Shown: positions 21,614-35,614, counted from the first letter of the stretch. The stretch is 64,000 nt of DNA from Nymphaea colorata (GCF_008831285.2 NC_045146.1:14957289-15021288), one strand, 5' to 3'. Numbers and translations are program-made. Notes: generated by a model not told the origin, from the letters alone.

Positions 21614-24600
21614 CTTTCACCGTAGCTTACCATGTTTGTCTTAACACAGTCAAGATACTAGACCAGCGACATATAAGCTTAAACTGTCCTTTAACGCTGA
21701 TTCAAAATTGTGAAAACCTTCAAGTATCGTACAAAACTCCAAGCAAAAGCATGGGTGTTGAATTGGAATTGGGATTCAACCTAGCCTCGCCGATGGTCTG
21801 ATAGCAGAGATAAATGGCGTCATTATTCTTTTTAGGCTCAATGTTCCAGTGCATGTAGCCGTTAGGTGGCTCCAGCAAATCTTGGCATCATACGTACAAT
21901 TTCCATTTGGTTGCTGGAAATGGAGGGAGAAATACTTACCTACCGTCTCGCCGGTGAATGATAGGCAAAATCCTCAATTTCTGTGATGCTGATGGTATTT
22001 CCCAAGAAGATGCCAAGATGGTTCAAGAAAACTTGCCTACCATCAATCAGCCAGTTGAAGATGTAAAGCTACAATATGATCGACGACAAATCGGTGGTTG
22101 GTTGCGGTGGATTGCAGTGTTTCAACTATTAGCATGTTCTTGTGTTAACGAACAGATTTCTTGCTAACCATTTGGATTTTAAATCTAGCCTAGTATGAAA
22201 CCCTGGGTGCTTTCATTTCATACAAGTGAAGGTTGAGAATGAGAGAGATTCTAAACCATAAACAATGTTTTAAAAGGCGAAAAAACGAGGCGAGACATTG
22301 AACCCCTTCTGAGGTGAGGCAAGGTGGGACACAACAAATGCTCCAACACATGAAGATGCCAAAATCTATTCCAAAGGAAAAGAAATTCAAATTTGTAATC
22401 AAGATCCAAGTTTTTTGGATCTTGACAGACCAACCTGAAATTTCTATTTAGTATTCTTTTATCTCTCAAGATTTGGTGGTTGTAAGAGAGTATTCATTTT
22501 CTCAGAATTGTAGAGAAGGAAAGGCTTCGTGGACGTAGGTCGAGTTTGACCGAACCGTAGGTCGAGTTTGACCGAACCACGTAATCTCTTGTGTGGTCTA
22601 TCTCTCTCTCTCTCTCCCTCTTTGTCTCTCTCTCTTGTTCTAATTTTTACACATGCAACCATAATCACTTGTAAGTCCAAATAGATATAAACTTTGCCTA
22701 TATAATTGGTGTATGACTTGACATGTCCTAATATCAGCAGTATAGAGAATGCATGTTTAATTAATACATGACACGATTTGTCTTTAGAAGTTGTAAAAAT
22801 ATTTTAAAATTTTAATCGACTATTCAAAGAGACCAAATCTTATTACACACTACTAACATTCACAAATGAACAAACGAAATTAGGAAAACCAAGATTAAGA
22901 TAATAATATTAAACAGGAGAATAGCTAAATTACAAGTAATCGTAGGTCAACAACAATATAAGCACATTGGTATCTACATATCTAACAAAAAATGTAAAAA
23001 ATTGTATATCAATGCAAATATCTAATAGTCTTTAACAAAATTTTAAATGTCTTTAAAGGAAACTGTTCAATTGTGTCTTCATGTTGCTATCTTCTTCAGT
23101 TGAGGGAAATTTATCTTCATTTGCCTTTAGATAGGTCCACTTCACCAAAACTCTCATCTTCTAAATCTTTTTGTATTATTTTACCTTTAGGCGTCAAGAA
23201 TATTAATGAAAATAATACGTTTGGTAATGAATGAAGCCTAATTTCCTTATCTTCATTTCAAAAATTAGAAAATATAACATACATTTGCCACTTTTCATTG
23301 AAGAAAACAAACCTAAGCTTCTTTGCAGACTTTGATATATCTCCAAAAGGAAGAATAATATAATGGCATTGCTTAGGCTTTAGACTTCTTCCATCAATTA
23401 TCTTATTCAATATTTGGGGTAGAGGGCGACTTGTGGTTTATGTTTTCAAGTTTTTTACCTTTTCAAAAGTGTGGCTTATAATCACGCCATGTAACTCAGT
23501 CAGAATCTGAGTTTGTGTTCTCTATAATTAATGACTTGGCCGAAGCCTTTGCCGTCAAAGATCTTTGATCATTACATACTGCCTGACCATTGAAGCAGCC
23601 TGAACAACGCAAGGATTTCTCTTCACAGAGAACCAACATACTTTGAACTATCTTCAAAAAGTGGACATGCTTAAACAAACCTCTATCCCTGCTCTGTCTT
23701 GACCGAGGACATTATATGTTGTAGTTGGGTTTCGTTTATATGATACAACACTGCATAAAGGTTCTGCTGGTGCATAACTTCTGCTGGTGTTGGTGATGCA
23801 ACACTGCATAAATGCTGGTGCACAACTTTTCGTATCGAATGTTGTCATGTTCAGTTTACAAGGTCTATCAAAAGTTACTATTCACCACTGAATCGTTTGA
23901 CAAAGAACTGTGCTTCAATACGTAAAGCATATACTTATTTTATTATCTTCATCTATCGCAGGACAAAGTCTTGCAAGCTCCTTTTTTTTATGCAAACTGG
24001 CTTTGGGCCTGGACGAGGATCACTAATTCACTAGCGCGCGTGCCTTGGATTTGATATGTTGTTGTCAAACACTGAAAGAGAAAACGATAATTGCCCACTC
24101 TAGTTCTAAACACAAACGCAGAGCTCAGGCAAGCTGCCGCAGAACTAATTTGGATTCACTTCTTAATTTGTGAACTCTGCGTCATGGACTTGACATGTTG
24201 TTGTCAAGCTCAAGACCTTTCATACAAGAAAAGCTTCGCCATCTCAAGCTTTGTTTCAGGTCAAAAACTTTTGACAACCAAACCGATGATGACCGGCCAA
24301 GAAGGTTCAAGTAATTGGCATTAACCTAAAGAGGCGTAGGACATGCAAAAAGAACACTGTTTTAGAACACACACTGCTAACTAACTAAATACATGTCTTT
24401 TAAGCACAATGTCCTTGCTTCCGTCATGTATAATATTTGATTGTTGAGTTTAGAAGTGACATCCATAATCGGAACTTATTTTCCTTCTCTGTGAAATAAG
24501 AAGACGTGTATCCTCAGAAAATTGAAAAACTAAAAGATCCAACAAGCGACGGATTTAATCCCCACTATCCTCATTGAGTTCACCTAAAGAAGGCAGATTT

Positions 24601-24977
24601 TAGGGGGGAGCGACCAAAACAATAGAAGGGGCGCGCCGAAGATACAAACAAAGGCCAAGCCTCGAATCTGCAAATCATACTCGAGACGGCCACTGCCAAT
24701 AATGGGAGAAGTTCGATCGGATATTATATAAAAAGCTGACTCGCCAACGTATTCCACCCTTTGGAGAAACAAGAAACCAGTGTTTTATTTTCCACGGGAA
24801 GAGAAACCCCGCGGCTTTAGCTAATACTATATATACTATGTACATGCATTACGTTTTATGAGCAAAGGCCAATTGAGTACCACTACTGACCCCTCTTCTC
24901 TTGAACGCACAAACGGAAAGCAACCATAAGAAGTCAAATCCACACACAGAAGCAGAAGCAGAAGCAGAAAAGCAGAA
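21614..24977. other. Gene-poor spacer with LTR-like debris, then vicilin-like gene 3' region
   Basis: No frame with a recognisable domain. A CT repeat lies near 22602-22635 next to the LTR-like motif at 22527-22585. A GGCGAAAAAACGAGGCGAG-type repeat lies near 22276. The right part (24790-24977) is probably 3' UTR of the vicilin-like gene, which ends at 24978 on the minus strand. Confidence 0.5.
22527..22585 (-). repeat. LTR-type ACGTGGTTCGG motif with internal tandem duplication
   Basis: On the minus strand: TTACGTGGTTCGGTCAAACT, then CGACCTACGGTTCGGTCAAA, then CTCGACCTACGTCCACG. The block GTAGGTCGAGTTTGACCGAA is present twice in direct tandem on the plus strand. ACGTGGTTCGG followed by CTACGTCCACG is a common signature of plant LTR retrotransposon LTRs; related motifs lie at about 21027 and 47031. 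Confidence 0.5.
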
Positions 24978-27203
24978 CTAATTCCACTCCCTCCTTCCCT
25001 TGAAGACCAACTTCTTCCTCCACCCTCTCCCTTCCTCCTCTTCTTCTCTTGCCTCTCTTTCTCCCTCCCTTTCTTCTTCTTCCCTTTCCCGCCGTTCTTC
25101 CTCCTCTTCCTCTTCTCTCCTCTTCCTGGCCTCCTCTTCCTCCCTCTCCTTCTCCCTTTCCCACTTTTCTTCCGCTTCCTCTTCTCTCTTCTTCCTGGCC
25201 TCCTCTTCCTCCCTCTCCTTCTCCCTTTCCCTCTTCTCTTCCTCTTCCTCCTCTTTCTCCCGCTCCCACTCTTTCTCCCTCTGCCTTTCCTCCTCTTCCT
25301 TCATCAGCTTCTCTTCTTCCACCGCGCAGTAGGGGCAAGCGAGGATGATAGCATCCGCCTGCGAAGACAGAAGCTGCCTCACGTCGCTCCTGTTAGCGTT
25401 GAGGGAGAGGGAGACGACGCTCTCGCCGAGGGTCTGGAGGACGGAGCTGCTGCCGGCGAGGAACTGGGGGTGGTTTCTCTTGGACATGGTGCTGAACCCC
25501 ATGAACACCAGCGAGTCGTTGTCGTAGGACATCTGTGCCATCGGCTCGTAGCGGGACGTCGCGAACACATCCCCCTCCGACACCTTGAACCGCCTCACCC
25601 CGCAGCGGTCCGTCTCGTTAGGAGCCACGATCTGAACCATGCCTTCCCCGTAAGTCACTATGGCTATCTCCGTCGCCTTCGGGTTCCAGTGCGGACCCAT
25701 CATCGAACCCTGCAAATCGTTTAACCAAATCGTCCGACGTCGGAATCCGGCCACCATTGACGGAAAGAACGAGCCGTTACAACTTAGAAATGCAAACCGT
25801 TTAAGAACAAACCTTGGTGAGGTTGACCATGAAGAGGCCAATGTTGGAGTCCTTGAGTGCGTGAAACTCCTTGTGGTCGATGGCGAGGCTCCAGCCGTAG
25901 AAGTTGGAGAAGTCGGGCTTCTTCTTGAAGATGTTGAAGGGCTTGTGCTTCTTGTCCTTCTTGTGGTGGTGCCCGCCCAGCCCCAACAAACCGTTCTCTG
26001 CCAAAGACTCCACCATCCTGTTCACCCAATTCAGGCCGTCCTTCCACTCGTCCTCCTCCTTCTTCTGCATAGGCACGATGGCCGGCGGCCTCCGACCTCC
26101 GGCCAGCGCTTCCATCACTTCGTCTGAAACCTGTTGATGCGACCACCCGGGTCATCATAACTAGTATACCTTCTCCAATGGGTAATTATGGAATGTAATA
26201 AGCAACCGAAACTTATATTGCTTACCCGGAATGCCGTCCGAAGGATTTTCCGGTCGAAGCCCAAAACCAAGTCGGTGAGCGACGAGTAAGTTCCGGTGTG
26301 CGTCTCCTGCAGGGGAATGGATATCACTTCTTGGGCCAATATTCATCAACCATGGACCTCCTTAAATTTGACTACAATGTGCAGTGTGATCAAACAATGC
26401 GCCAAATGAGAATGAAGAAAGAGTGATCGATCTGCGTTTCTTCCTTTTGCCTCCCTAAGTTACATATCTTTATCGTTTTTCCCCCCTTTCTTGAGTTATC
26501 AATTTGAAAGAACATAAGCACATAAAGTTACATGCAGTAGCCTTGTCCAAACCACGCTCGTAGACGTAGCGCCTGGAGTTTCCCTCGAGACTAGCATGTG
26601 TGTGTGTGTGTGTGTGCGTGAGAGAGAGGAGAGGGAGAGCTCCTTACAGCGATCTCATCGTTTGAGTTAGTGAAGATGGCATGTAGTCTGAGCTTACGAC
26701 GCATCTCAGAGGGCTCGCTTGAGACATAGAACACCGAACCAGCAGGAAGCCTGAACACCTCCCCTTCCTCTATAGTCATGCACTGCATCTCACTCTCTTC
26801 AATCCAGCCCATATTTCCCCTTCCTGCAGCACACACATTAAGGTCAAGCATTGTGCGTATGTGTGTGTGAGTGAGAGAAAGCGAGAGAGAGACCTGTCTG
26901 GACAAAGAACACCATGTCGGAGTGAAGAATGACTGGAAGAAAGAGAGAGCTCGGCTCCAACGAGAAGAAATGGAGCTGGTAGTTCCTGCCATAGGCATCC
27001 CCAATTTTCACGTACGACACTTGGCCGGACTCCGACGAAGAGAGGATCTTCCGGTGTTCCTTCTTGACGAACCGGCTGTGATCAGGAAGGGCACCAGATT
27101 CATGGTGCGCCTCTATCTGGGGAAGCACGACGACAAGAAAGCAGAAGAAGATAAGAAGCAGCCGTGAAAGAGGAGAAGTACTCCACACAGCATCCATCAT
27201 CAT
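24978..27203 (-). CDS. Vicilin-like cupin with Glu/Arg-rich tail (At2g18540-like)
   Basis: Five exons on the minus strand, 27203-26894, 26823-26648, 26306-26226, 26130-25813 and 25709-24978, join in frame to 538 residues. Residues about 12-32 (LLLIFFCFLVVVLPQIEA) are a signal peptide, so the product enters the secretory pathway. Two cupin (RmlC-like) domains follow, as in 7S globulins: the first spans the YGRNYQLHFF to VFRLPAGSVFYVSS region, the second starts with GPHWNPKATEIAIVTYGEG and includes VSEGDVFATSRYEP. The tail from about residue 426 is almost only Glu, Arg and Lys, with two 23-residue repeats starting EREKEREEEEAR. The layout matches the vicilin-like seed storage protein At2g18540 type; storage or another seed role is inferred. 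Upstream G-box and RY sites fit seed expression. There are three possible starts (MMM); the first is used. Confidence 0.93.
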
Positions 27204-27280
27204 TTTCCTTAGTTGCTGATTCAGTGTGCCCCTTTTCCCTCTGGTTCATGACGGAGAAGAGGGGTAAGAGTACGGGATTC

Positions 27281-27390
27281 TTATAACGGAGAGTGGTGGT
27301 TGTAAAGGCCAATTTCACCATGGCCGGTGAGGTGCCTCCGATCATGGTTCTCATGCCAGCCACGTGGGTCGTTGCATGCTCGTACGTGGC
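27281..27390 (-). promoter_or_regulatory. Vicilin-like promoter: TATA, RY element, G-box/ABRE
   Basis: Read on the minus strand, a TATAA lies at 27285-27281, about 78 bp before the ATG. Upstream are an ABRE-type ACGTGGC (plus strand, 27384-27390), an RY core TGCATG (27373-27378, inside palindromic GCATGC) and a full G-box CCACGTGG (27360-27367). RY plus G-box/ABRE is the classic target of the B3 factors ABI3/FUS3/LEC2 together with bZIPs in seed-protein promoters. Confidence 0.6.
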
Positions 27391-29199
27391 GATAGAAGCT
27401 GCAGGTTCTGTGGCAGCCCAACGGGACAGGTACAGAGTGCCGTTCTTCCTATGCGGCATCATTAAGAGTCCAAGATCTCCCGGGATTGGTTTGAAACCCA
27501 CCAAATTAGGCATATCAAGCAACCGCCTGTTCGAATCTTACGGGCTTAAATTCAAGTGATCTTAGAAACTATTTCTATATAACTAAGATTTTCATTTTCA
27601 TTTGTTTTTCTCTTGACACAAAAATTGTAATTATAATTGAAGTTTAAATAGTCTTTTACGTGCCTGTTCTGTGCTAACTAGTCGAATAAAGGAAGAAAGG
27701 TTTGCAGTTAAAAAAAAAAACTGCAGACTGCCGTCTGATATACCTACCTGTATACATCTAGCATAACGTGGAAGTGGACATTTGTTGACAGTGGAACACA
27801 TTGGAAAGCAATGTTGGACAGCCAGATCAACTAGATGACATGCAACTTAGACATTTGTTTGCAAATGGGACAACGTTGAAGGTTTATATTGGAAAGCCGA
27901 ACCATTTTGGCTCTCGTTGTTTTCTGGTAGCACCTGCAAACGGATGACGCGATTAATTATTTCGCATACAAATATTGTTTAGGACTTCATATTGGCTGTA
28001 TGTCCGGGGGTCCTGCATTCTGACGGAAACATAAATTAGATCTTTCAGATTATTGAATTGAAACGTCTCTAAATTTTCTGGTCTACACGTAGTTTTGGAA
28101 TTTCAAAGAAATAATGTTTTTCCATAACTGCACATCAAGAATTGGATAGCCAAATTGACTGGTTGTAGATGAAAGTCATTGCAATGACTACAGTGCATAT
28201 GTCATCGTTTGACACTGCGGTTACACAATGCCTACACAGATGTCTCAGAATTTGTTAAAATGTTCTAAGGCTAATCCCAGTAGAATGATCCCTCAAGAAT
28301 CTATAATGCTCTTCCAATTTTTAGTGATCACTGCCATATGTTTTTGATACAAGGATGGTTTCGGAAACTCGTTGAAGATGTATTAAAGCAGTTGATTCTT
28401 CTCAACTTTAAAATGGAGACGAGGAGAATTTGAGCAGTCTCCAGTTCAAGGGTTCTCACATCACTCGGCTCTTTTATGAACTTCCGCTTCTTGTTCGGCT
28501 GTTCTTACTAAATCCAAGTTCATGTGAATCTGACATCCTAGGTACTCAAGTAAATATCTCAAAGACTATGTTGCGTATGTACGTGTTTTAAGTTGAGTAC
28601 TTGTCGTTTAACAGGTAGTAATTAAGCTACGATAAGGCTGATCTCAAGGGATTATTAAGCAACTCAATTCATGCTTTGAACTCAACCTACGTGTAACTCA
28701 AAAACTTTATGCTCACCCACTTAAGTCGCTAGCACTTCCAGGGAGGCATTTCGTTCGGACTTAAATATCGGAAGGGGGATGATCAATATTAAATCCATGA
28801 TTACCAAATCTTGAAAATCTCAAATCCAAAACTATCAAATGCCCCCTAATGTTCAGCCTAGTCGGCAAAAGTTTTGTTGTTGAATCTCAAACGAGGGAAA
28901 CTGGGCCTTATCAGGATTTAGATGCCAAAACTTGTCCCGTACTTGAACGTGGAGAGCTCTTACTTAGCAAGGCCATGTTGGGTTTTGACTAAGTTTATCA
29001 TTTTTAAATTTTCATATGTTTCCTTCTATGGTAGAATTGGAAATGTTGTACCAACAATAGAATTGGGATCAGGTTGTTGGGATGGGCTGTCGCGGTATAA
29101 ACATTTACGGAATGATCTCTAATTTTTAATTGCTGGTAGAACATTATACCCTCTAGCTTCTGTTTTTCATCGTCCTTGTAACTTCTCTTTGTAGAGGTC

Positions 29200-29456
29200 C
29201 CTTGAGAATCCGATATTTGACATCATATGATCTGAATCTGAATCCAAATTTTAAACTGAATATTGCTGACTTTCAGACTATAAGGGTGTTGCATATATGA
29301 TATTTATTTAAAACTATATTCAATCATAGTCTGATCGGATATTTATATACATCTGAATCTAAATCTGATCGGATGTTGTTTCTTAAATCCGAATTCGCCA
29401 AGTTTTTTGGAATGATTCTGTCAGGTTTCTCATCCAAACCGGATGTATTAACGTCT
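29200..29456. mobile_element. Relative of the 18.2-kb AT-rich MITE
   Basis: Shares the ordered motifs TCTGAATC, AAATTTT, a TATAGGATATTTGTTTAAAA-like block (here ATATGATATTTATTTAAAA), TCGGATA, AATCTGAATC-type runs and a terminal GTATTAACGTCTCTGA (compare ATATTAACGTCCCTAA at 18608). The left border is unclear, so the copy may be truncated. Confidence 0.5.
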
Positions 29457-32400
29457 CTGACTAAAACATTTACAAAACCTGAAAGTGTTAGGGCAGAATC
29501 ATTATGCACTGCAAAACTGGGTTCCAGTGAGGAGATTGGAGGGTCCATTTCCTTATATTCTGCCTTGAAGATCACCAAGCAACAGGGAGCAGACCTATAT
29601 GTTTGGATAATATCCGTTGAATTTGTTTGCAACCCCAGCGTATATTCGTCGATTTCCAGAAATCCAGAATTATTAAATTCCTTTTCCTGCAAAAATAGTC
29701 TGAACCCTCTCTTGCCTGTTTTACTGTGAGACTGAATAACTGTATTCCCTTTCTCGTGAAAGCCTGAAACAACAGTTAGGCATTGGTTAAGAGCCAATTC
29801 TTCCATAATGTCCTCCACATTTAGATTCTACTATACTATCCACATGTAAGTCACGTTATGCCAAATTGTCATGTTAATATTGGTCTTGATCCCTGATGAA
29901 AATACGTACTCCCAATGGGTAGAAAACTATTAGAGATTTAGTCTCATCAACCTCATAAAACTGTTCCATGCCATGTTTTTAAATTGACCTTGCATTCATT
30001 CCGTTGCTTCCAAAGATACCATATGATTATGTGAAAATAATGGCAGATGCACATGTGGGCTTGCGTGGGCAATTGCCTGCACACCCCACTTAAATTGCTT
30101 ATTTACATGTTAATGTGCCTCATAACATTCACTTACTTTTTATATGTACTTGCCCGTTTAAGGATTGCCATTTGAAATGCTAGTACCCCTCTGCTGAAAA
30201 TTAATTTCTGGCTCCGCTGCTCCCTGAAAGCGTATTCACCAGTTGGTAATAATTTTATGTTCAGAATTCCGTCCCATCCATCATCCATGTGGTGGATTCT
30301 TGAATCATCACAATTTAAGATATGTTCTATACTCCAAACTTGCTAAGCACAAACTTCCATGTGGAGCGAGCCACTATGCACTGAAGGCAAATGGCCTTCT
30401 TCTACAAAACCAAGTGACATGCATCTAGAAACTATATGCATGCACATCTTCACGAATCGAGCTTCCATTAATAGTCTCCCTTCGCGTCTAATATAGACTG
30501 TCCAGCTTGCTCTTGCAGGACTAGTCCTGCATCAAAATCTGATTCCTCTACTTCACCGAGCCATTCAATCTGATGTTTTTTTCCCATGCTTCTCTTCTAG
30601 CAATTAACTTTTCAGGTTTTCTGCCCACAAGAAAATAAGATGTGGTATATATCTGAAGTGGCTGGACTAAACTGCCCTCTTCTGACCTGCTGAATAAGCT
30701 GTATATTAGTCCTGTTCTGCAGTTAGCTTCCTTCATTGTGAAGGCTAGCAGCTGCCATCTACAGGGATCCAAGCTAAGGTTCCTTGAACTTGAAATTATC
30801 CAACCATCCTTTGGAACCGATGTCATCAAGATGGCCAATCCTTGATAATTTTATGGATGGCCCCCACAAGTTCATCCATTCTTTTCACCGGCAGCATCTC
30901 AATATTATCATCTCCATCGTCACAGAGAGCCTTCTAGTACCATTGCTTTATGCATCGATAAAAATATTCGAGCTGTCAAGCGATAATATCATGGGTCATC
31001 CTTGGTGACCACTTCTTTCCAAATGCCAGGAGGTTGAATTGTCCCTAACACCCCTCCCCTCTTCCCAACCTTACTCTATCTCAACACCATAAGGAAGAAC
31101 AGTATTCACTAGAGTCGAACAGCAGACGTGCCTCTTCTCGTGCCCCTTACTTGACTAGCTATGCTACACCTCTTGGGGAAAAAGAAGATAAAACTATCTC
31201 TAATATGCTTGCTCTCATTGTTCAAGCAGAAAGCAGGCAATCAGTCTCCCAGATGGTTCAACAAAAAATAACCATCAGACGAACTTGACTGGACACAATT
31301 CATTGAGACATAACTAACAATACCTAGTAGGTGTTGTTTATGAAAGGTGACTCCATCAGAAATTAATCAGGCATGCCCACAGTCCATTTCCTTGTGCAGT
31401 CATTGGATCGGAGCTGCATGGACCATAGGGAAGCACAGGCTACGTTTGCTTACCATGTCTGCATCTAAGTTTCCACTCTTTGACCGATATTCCGAATAAG
31501 ACTGAGCCAAACTAGAAGATGCCGGCGTGGGATAAAGCACAGGAACAGTGCAAAAAACAATGGATGACTGGATTTTGGGTATTAAGTAAGACAAAAGCTA
31601 GCTTTTTATGGATAAAGACTGACTTTGGCTTGGCCACTTTATCCCGTTCATGATTGAGATGCCATCCAATTTAAGAAGGCATCTTTGATTCTCTAATGAT
31701 TAGTTGACGGAGATTCCATGTCTCTGTGAATGCTGTAATTAAGTGTTCTCCACCATAGTCGGGAGACACGATCCTTGTCGTATACTTATAAATGGTTCTC
31801 TCCACATGCCAAACATATATAAAACCATCTCTTCAGTTATATAAGAGGTTATTGAATTGTGACACTTAGAAAGAAGAAAAGAAAGTCTCAAACCTGTGCA
31901 ATTGCAGGACTGGAAAATTATTTTGGATTGAATGCCGAAATTGGTCCCGCCCCTCATCAGGTTTGGTGAAGAAATGTAAATATTTTAACTAATAGTGAGT
32001 TCTAGAACTCCTTCAATGTCAAAGTCTTCAGCAGAGGCTCTTTAAATAAATCTACCACATTGATCTGCAATTGGAATCACATTGGCAGTGCAATGTTGCT
32101 GGAGTTATGGGCGAAGAAAAGGAGTTTGTTCGACAGCAGACTACTTTCAGAGTAGCAGCATCTCAAGCAAGGGAACCTCAACTTCACGTCCCACTCTTTG
32201 TGGTCAAAAGAAAAAGAAGGAAGAAGGTAACGCCTTTATCAATTTTTTTTCTCCATAAAGCAGGATAAGGTGAGGTGACTCCTTCCCTGTCAATGAGGTG
32301 CCACTTCTGTTTATGTAAATTGTAGAATATCCTGGTTTATCAGGGTTTACAGATCCGCAGCTTCACTAGCTCAGGATTTCTGAGATGATACTAGAACAAA

Positions 32401-33041
32401 GCATTTCAGGAATGGTAGCACATTTTTACTGAATTAACAAAAAACACATTCAAATTTAACTTTTTATTTCATATGATCATATGTGTAATGTGTGTGTGCG
32501 TGTGTAAATTAGTCAATTTGTTACTGCAAAACGACACAAATAAAGTTAGGTTTTCTTTGAAGATGATTACCTGCCGGTGTCCTCACCCAACAACCATAGC
32601 TTTTATTTTTCTTTAACCGTGACTTCTCACCCTTGAGCCTCACTTCCTAGGCTGTGTGGTGCACGCAATTAACTCTATATTTCTGCTGTTAAGCTTGAAG
32701 AAGTCTTTGACACTGTTCCTCTTCTTTCTGCAGCAGGTTCTCTACGAGCATTCAGGTGCAATTTGTGAGAGAAAATGCTGGATTGCTGAAACCGAGAAAC
32801 TCGATAACCTTTACCTCCAATCAGAGCACAATTATATGCTTGCTTGTAGCACTCCTTTTATATAAGGTTATGGCAAAGTAATTATGATCTAGTCAAAGCG
32901 CAATGGGCCGTTACTCTGGACTTCTTTTGCTTGTTGTGAAAAACTGTTCTGGAAAATTAAGTAGCTACGTCAACTGCATGTTTCAGCGCCACAAATGAAC
33001 CATTCACAAATCCTTCTCAAACACCGTTTCTTTTCAAAATC

Positions 33042-33099
<58 letters not shown>
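33042..33099. repeat. (AT)29 microsatellite
   Basis: Uninterrupted AT dinucleotide run. No nearby gene. Confidence 0.95.
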
Positions 33100-33103
<4 letters not shown>

Positions 33104-35612
33104 AACACACGCACGGAGCAATATATTCGTCTACCCAGCTTGCAGGATTCGACTTAAGTGACCTAACGAATTGAGGATGTTCATGAGTTCAATACTCAAC
33201 AATTGCAATTTTCATCTCTTTGGCATAAAGTGGTGTCAGCCAAGAAGGATAGAGAAAAGGAAGAAGGAAAAAGTGTGCTCATTCTTCCTAGTTAGTTTAG
33301 TGACTATTAATCTGGCTGGGAACAGGCAGACTCCCTCTCTCACACATTTATTTTTCTTTCCACGTTGCGGGTACCAATGAATACTTGCTTCTTGCTTCTT
33401 TAATGAATCAATTGAACTCTATATACTGAAATTTGAAATTTTAGGTGTTCTTCAAAGAGAAAAAGAGAAAACTTTTCATTCTCCCTTTTAGAGCCTTTCC
33501 AGATCGGCACAAAGGAGGAAAAAAAACCAGCAGCTAGAAAGACATGTTTATCGAACTGCGCAAACAAACGAAAGTAGAAAACCATGCATGGCATTCCTTT
33601 ACACTGGCAGTGATCATGAGGTTTCCTTCTTTTGACGCAAAACAAACTGCAACAAAGGAGAGAAGATCTTATCCCTCTCAAGCCTACGTGCCTTGAAATT
33701 CCTCAACAAAGATTGACAGTGGCTTGAAGGGCAATCAGTAGCAGTCCCAAATATGCCATGTGGGGACTAATATATGCGTGCTTCCAGGTCATGAACTTGC
33801 ATACAAAATATAAATGGGAAAATGACACTAAAACAAATGAATGGTCTTGGTATTTATTGAGAGTTTGATTTTTCTTTTTACTCCAAGATCATTCAATTGC
33901 TGATTCAAACATTTGCCTCCATGGAGATCAGTAGCTAGCTAGCACAAAGATGAGATGAGATCGTCAACTAAAGATCCCTTGCTTACAGATGGGAGCAATC
34001 CATGGTTGGGGTGTTGGAAGCTGATCTTGTACACGCTGTTTAAAGAGGAAGTTAGTAAAAGGGGATGATGCAATAAGGAGGGCAACTGAGAGATGGTTGC
34101 CTTTGGCTTTATGTTACTTTAGAGGGGGAAAGAAAAATCTGACAGACCTTTCCTTGGGGAGGAGACATTTGTAGATTCCCCATCTACAGTGATCCTTCCC
34201 TGGCAGGAAACTGCCTCCAGCTGCAGTATTGTTGGGAAGTTTAGTTTGAACAAAATTATCGCCAATATCATCTTTATCTTCAATTTTATTTATTTCTGTT
34301 ATGAGAAGCTATGATAGTTTGAATTTTATCTGATCAAAGAAATCGATAAAGTTAAAATTCCAAAAGGACTATAAAGGTCCAGGAAGATGTATATCTAGAA
34401 TCATATTTCCAAATACATTTCCTTCCAAGGATGTATCTGACCCAACTGTGCCCCCACCTACTTCCAATGATGTCCGTAAAAGATCTTCCTTGGACTCAGT
34501 TTTTATGTAATGGCCTTTAATATTGTAAAGCACACGCTTATGCCCAAAGGAGATCATGGTGGAGAAACGCGCTCCCTAAACAATCTTTGAGTATAAAAGG
34601 GAAAAGAGAAGAAGAAAAGAAAAGAAAGAGGGAAAAGAGAAGCGGTGTGGCGCCATGTTCTGATGTTCACATAGAGCATGCTGACCGATCGAAAACAAGA
34701 AAAATGTCTTGCAACTAAATAAAGGTAGTAAACTGGTTAAAGGTTTGGCACATAATTAAATAAAAAAGAGTTGAGTAGCTTTAGCGTAACGGGGAAGAAC
34801 CAGCGTGCTTCATTAAAGAATATGAAACTGCCAAGAAGAAAAGAAAAAGAAAAAACCTTGAGTTGACGCCAACAAAGGGCAAAAATGAAGAGAAGATCAA
34901 AAGCCATACTTAGTGTTTTAAATTTACTGTGTACCACAAAGTTGGTGGCAAGGACATACTTTATATGTGCAAAAACAACTGGACATTGATATTTCTTTCT
35001 TTAACTAAGTTGCCAGCATGGGCAAACACTTGGCCAAGACCATAAGCTAATGGGTATGGAAAATTCGGATTTCTTCTAACTGTCTAGCTATTTTAAGACC
35101 TCATGGTAAAAGGGGTACTCAAGCTAGATCATCTCGCTTAACAAAATATTACCAAGCAATGCAACTCATGTGTTGAAGATAAAAGCATTTTTAGGGTTGA
35201 ATGTGTTGAATTATAAATTTCATTTTCCTTTTTGATTCAAAAGAAAGACATTCTTCCCCATGTGATGGCAACTTTGTCGATGGATGCCTCGTATAAAAAT
35301 AATCGGAAGTTACCAACTGGCTTTATGCGTTTTATGTGCTGCATGATTGCCAACTTCAACAACAAAGAAACAACAAATAAAACGGGGAACTTGAATAATA
35401 TAATGCCCTGCAATTTGCAGTGAACGTGGATAGACGAGTAAGGTACGTACGCCTCTTGTTCCCATGAAAAAACTAAAGATTGTTGGAGACATGAAATTGA
35501 AGAAAAGGCCATCATGGTCGTTCAAATATTAAACATGGGTCCGGTTATTCTGAATTCTTAAATGATTTCCTTCCTCACAAGGCAACTTCAAAAACTTCTA
35601 TGTATCCCATAA

Positions 35613-35614
<2 letters not shown>

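Noticed and set aside
24934..25338. Long Gly/Arg and Ser-rich frames on both strands
   Set aside because: Shadows of the purine-rich Glu/Arg tail of the vicilin-like gene.
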